A DNA stretch of 64,000 nt from Streptacidiphilus jiangxiensis (lineage in GTDB: Bacteria > Actinomycetota > Actinomycetes > Streptomycetales > Streptomycetaceae), in assembly GCF_900109465.1 (NCBI RefSeq), contig NZ_FOAZ01000026.1:1-64000 (forward strand). The letters are read 5' to 3'. This document shows positions 62,963 through 64,000 of the stretch, piece after piece. The translations under genes and the position numbers were made by a program. Numbering within the stretch: the first letter of the stretch is position 1; each line of letters begins with the position of its first letter. The notes below the pieces were generated by a model. That model saw only the letters and a program-made list of their open reading frames with translations, made no database searches and was not told the origin of the DNA.

Positions 62963-63362
62963 CCGGAACTCGGACGCGGACGCGGCAGCAGCGGGCGCCC
63001 GGGCCGATTGGCGAGCGACCCGCGCGGTGGGCACGCTCGCGATGTACATGCTGGAGTACGGGCTGACGGCCGCCCGCGGTCCAACTGCCGTTGCCGGCGG
63101 TCGCTCACCGCCTCGCGGGAGCGTCGCCGGGGGCCGGACTGCGGCGGCCCGACAGCGGTGGCTCGACAGCGGTGGCCTGCCGCGTGGACGGCTGCGGCCG
63201 GCTCGTCCCGCTCGGTCCCGAGTGAGGTGGCCCCGCCGGTCGGGGGGCGCGCGGTGTCCGACCGGCGGTTTGTGCCTCAACACTTGCTCAAGGCGGCTTC
63301 CCCGCGCGTCGCCGGGGACCTACCTTCCTCCCCAGGTCGGACGAGAACCGGGGGAGCGAGTC
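62963..63362. other. 400-nt stretch without a clear gene; possible decayed coding sequence
   Basis: A GTG at 62959 overlaps the previous stop in the same GTGA manner as the other operon members, but its frame gives only 35 codons (to 63066). A different frame reads the protein-like LAMYMLEYGLTAARGP at 63036-63083, after an ADWRATRAV segment. This could be a frameshifted small membrane-protein gene. The rest (63090-63362) shows no convincing coding pattern and probably carries the promoter of the next lipoprotein gene. Confidence 0.4.
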
Positions 63363-63851
63363 ATGCGCGCACACAAGCGCTTGGGGGTGGTCGCCGCCGT
63401 TGCGGCGGGAACGGTCGTGCTGGCGGCCTGTTCGAGTGGTTCGCAGCCGAAGGCGGGCGCTGCGCCCGTGCGGGTGTCGCCGACGGCCGGACAGTCGACG
63501 GCCGGGGCGCCGCCCGTCGACCCGAGCCGTCCCATCGGGCTCGACCTGCCCGGGAAGGTGCTGCTGCAGGTCGCCGGCCGGACCGGCTCCGCCCAGCCGG
63601 CCGTGGTGCCGCGCGTGGAGCCGGGCACGCTGAGCGTCGAGGTGGAGTGCACCGGCCCCGGCAAGATCACAGTGCGCCTGGGGGCGGTCATGTGGTTCGA
63701 CGTCGACTGCGCGCCCGGCACCCCCGGGACCCACAACGAGATCGTGCTCGACAACGCCCTGACCGACGTCGCGGTCTCCGTCCACGGCGCTGCCGCCGAC
63801 ACCTGGGCGCTGGCGCTGGGCTGGTCCGACGTTCGGCAGAAGCCGCGCTGA
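63363..63851 (+). CDS. Putative lipoprotein
   Basis: The product is 162 aa. Signal peptide with lipobox LAAC (VVAAVAAGTVVLAACSSGS), Pro/Ala/Ser linker, then a small beta-rich domain (LSVEVECTGPGKITVRLGAVMWFDVDCAPG) with two Cys that may pair. GGGGGAGCGAGTC precedes the ATG. The family is unknown. Confidence 0.8.
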   Translation: MRAHKRLGVVAAVAAGTVVLAACSSGSQPKAGAAPVRVSPTAGQSTAGAPPVDPSRPIGLDLPGKVLLQVAGRTGSAQPAVVPRVEPGTLSVEVECTGPGKITVRLGAVMWFDVDCAPGTPGTHNEIVLDNALTDVAVSVHGAAADTWALALGWSDVRQKPR

Positions 63852-63942
63852 CCCGACCGGAACGGGCACAGGATGTCGGGTCCGGGACAGGGGAGGATTC
63901 CTAGGGTCGACGGTGAACGGAAGCGAGCGAGGAAGGACCCGC

Positions 63943-64000
63943 GTGCTCGAACCCCTCAACGAGTCCCTGGAGTACGTCGAGGCGCATCTGCGCGAGCCGA
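63943..64000 (+). CDS. AraC-family regulator, 5' fragment (continues beyond window)
   Basis: The 19 visible codons from GTG 63943 read LEPLNESLEYVEAHLREP after the start, which matches the first HTH helix of AraC proteins that begin with their DNA-binding domain (often followed by a GyrI-like domain). GGAAGGA precedes the start. The rest lies outside the window. Confidence 0.7.
   Translation, partial: MLEPLNESLEYVEAHLREP

Noticed and set aside
63027-63362. Upstream extension of the lipoprotein encoded at 63363
   Set aside because: The lipobox signal peptide begins at ATG 63363, with a good ribosome binding site; the upstream sequence is Arg/Pro-rich and not protein-like.

Overview
The window is high-GC actinobacterial chromosome, almost certainly from the Streptomycetaceae (Streptomyces, Kitasatospora or Streptacidiphilus). 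The evidence is the codon bias, the many GTG starts, an OmpR-type GlnR, mycothiol genes (mshA, mshD), an RsiG-type anti-sigma factor with intact c-di-GMP motifs, and a gene order that matches, from memory, the S. coelicolor core around SCO4125-SCO4209. It is mostly conserved core chromosome. I see no phage, insertion sequence, CRISPR array or tRNA.

Layout. Positions 1-134 hold the 3' end of a 5S rRNA and its terminator. Positions 219-10563 hold a leftward, translationally coupled cluster of type IV secretion-like parts: a pilin-like protein, a TcpC/VirB8-like protein, a TrbL/VirB6-like protein, an SCO6880-type protein, a VirB4-like ATPase, and a TraG/VirD4-like protein whose Walker A looks lost. 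A divergent lytic transglycosylase-NlpC/P60 protein lies beside it. There is no relaxase. Positions 10764-15198 carry a PAP2 phosphatase, a berberine-bridge-type oxidoreductase, an LppX-type lipoprotein, small conserved proteins and CsoR. Positions 15406-26593 form a phosphate and polyphosphate island: Pit with its PhoU-like partner, pstSCAB with a clear PHO box, a NUDIX hydrolase, a CHAD protein and Ppk, followed by MshD. Positions 26781-36174 are regulatory and stress genes: an NB-ARC/TPR regulator, an AhpD-like protein, an MFS transporter, a two-component system, an HtrA-like protease and a LacI regulator. Positions 36309-45353 hold GlnR, a hydrolase, a MoaD-like protein and a sulfurtransferase operon behind a leaderless cysteine-rich leader peptide. 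They also hold a nitrobindin-like protein, Fur and YgfZ. Positions 45357-52943 hold DTD, RsiG, an asparaginase, a YbjN protein, MshA, a methyltransferase, an NlpC/P60 hydrolase and a macrodomain protein. Positions 53193-58667 hold a receiver-SpoIIE phosphatase, a DUF2516/HbhA-like/XRE trio that matches mycobacterial Rv0476-Rv0474, a cupin, a GNAT protein and a zinc-finger rhomboid protease. Positions 58758-64000 look more accessory: a His-rich membrane protein, a TetR operon with two identical palindromes at its promoter, a tightly coupled set of four small envelope proteins, a lipoprotein, and the start of an AraC regulator.

Main non-coding observations. A roughly 105-bp palindromic element occurs three times (26628, 48049, 51071); one copy carries a perfect 35-bp internal duplication. 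A four-unit PHO box lies upstream of pstS, and a strong hairpin separates pstS from pstC. A 20-bp perfect palindrome precedes the XRE gene. A leaderless Cys-rich upstream ORF probably controls the sulfurtransferase operon. The best candidate for a poorly described system is the chromosomal T4SS-like cluster with its degenerate coupling protein and linked cell-wall hydrolase.
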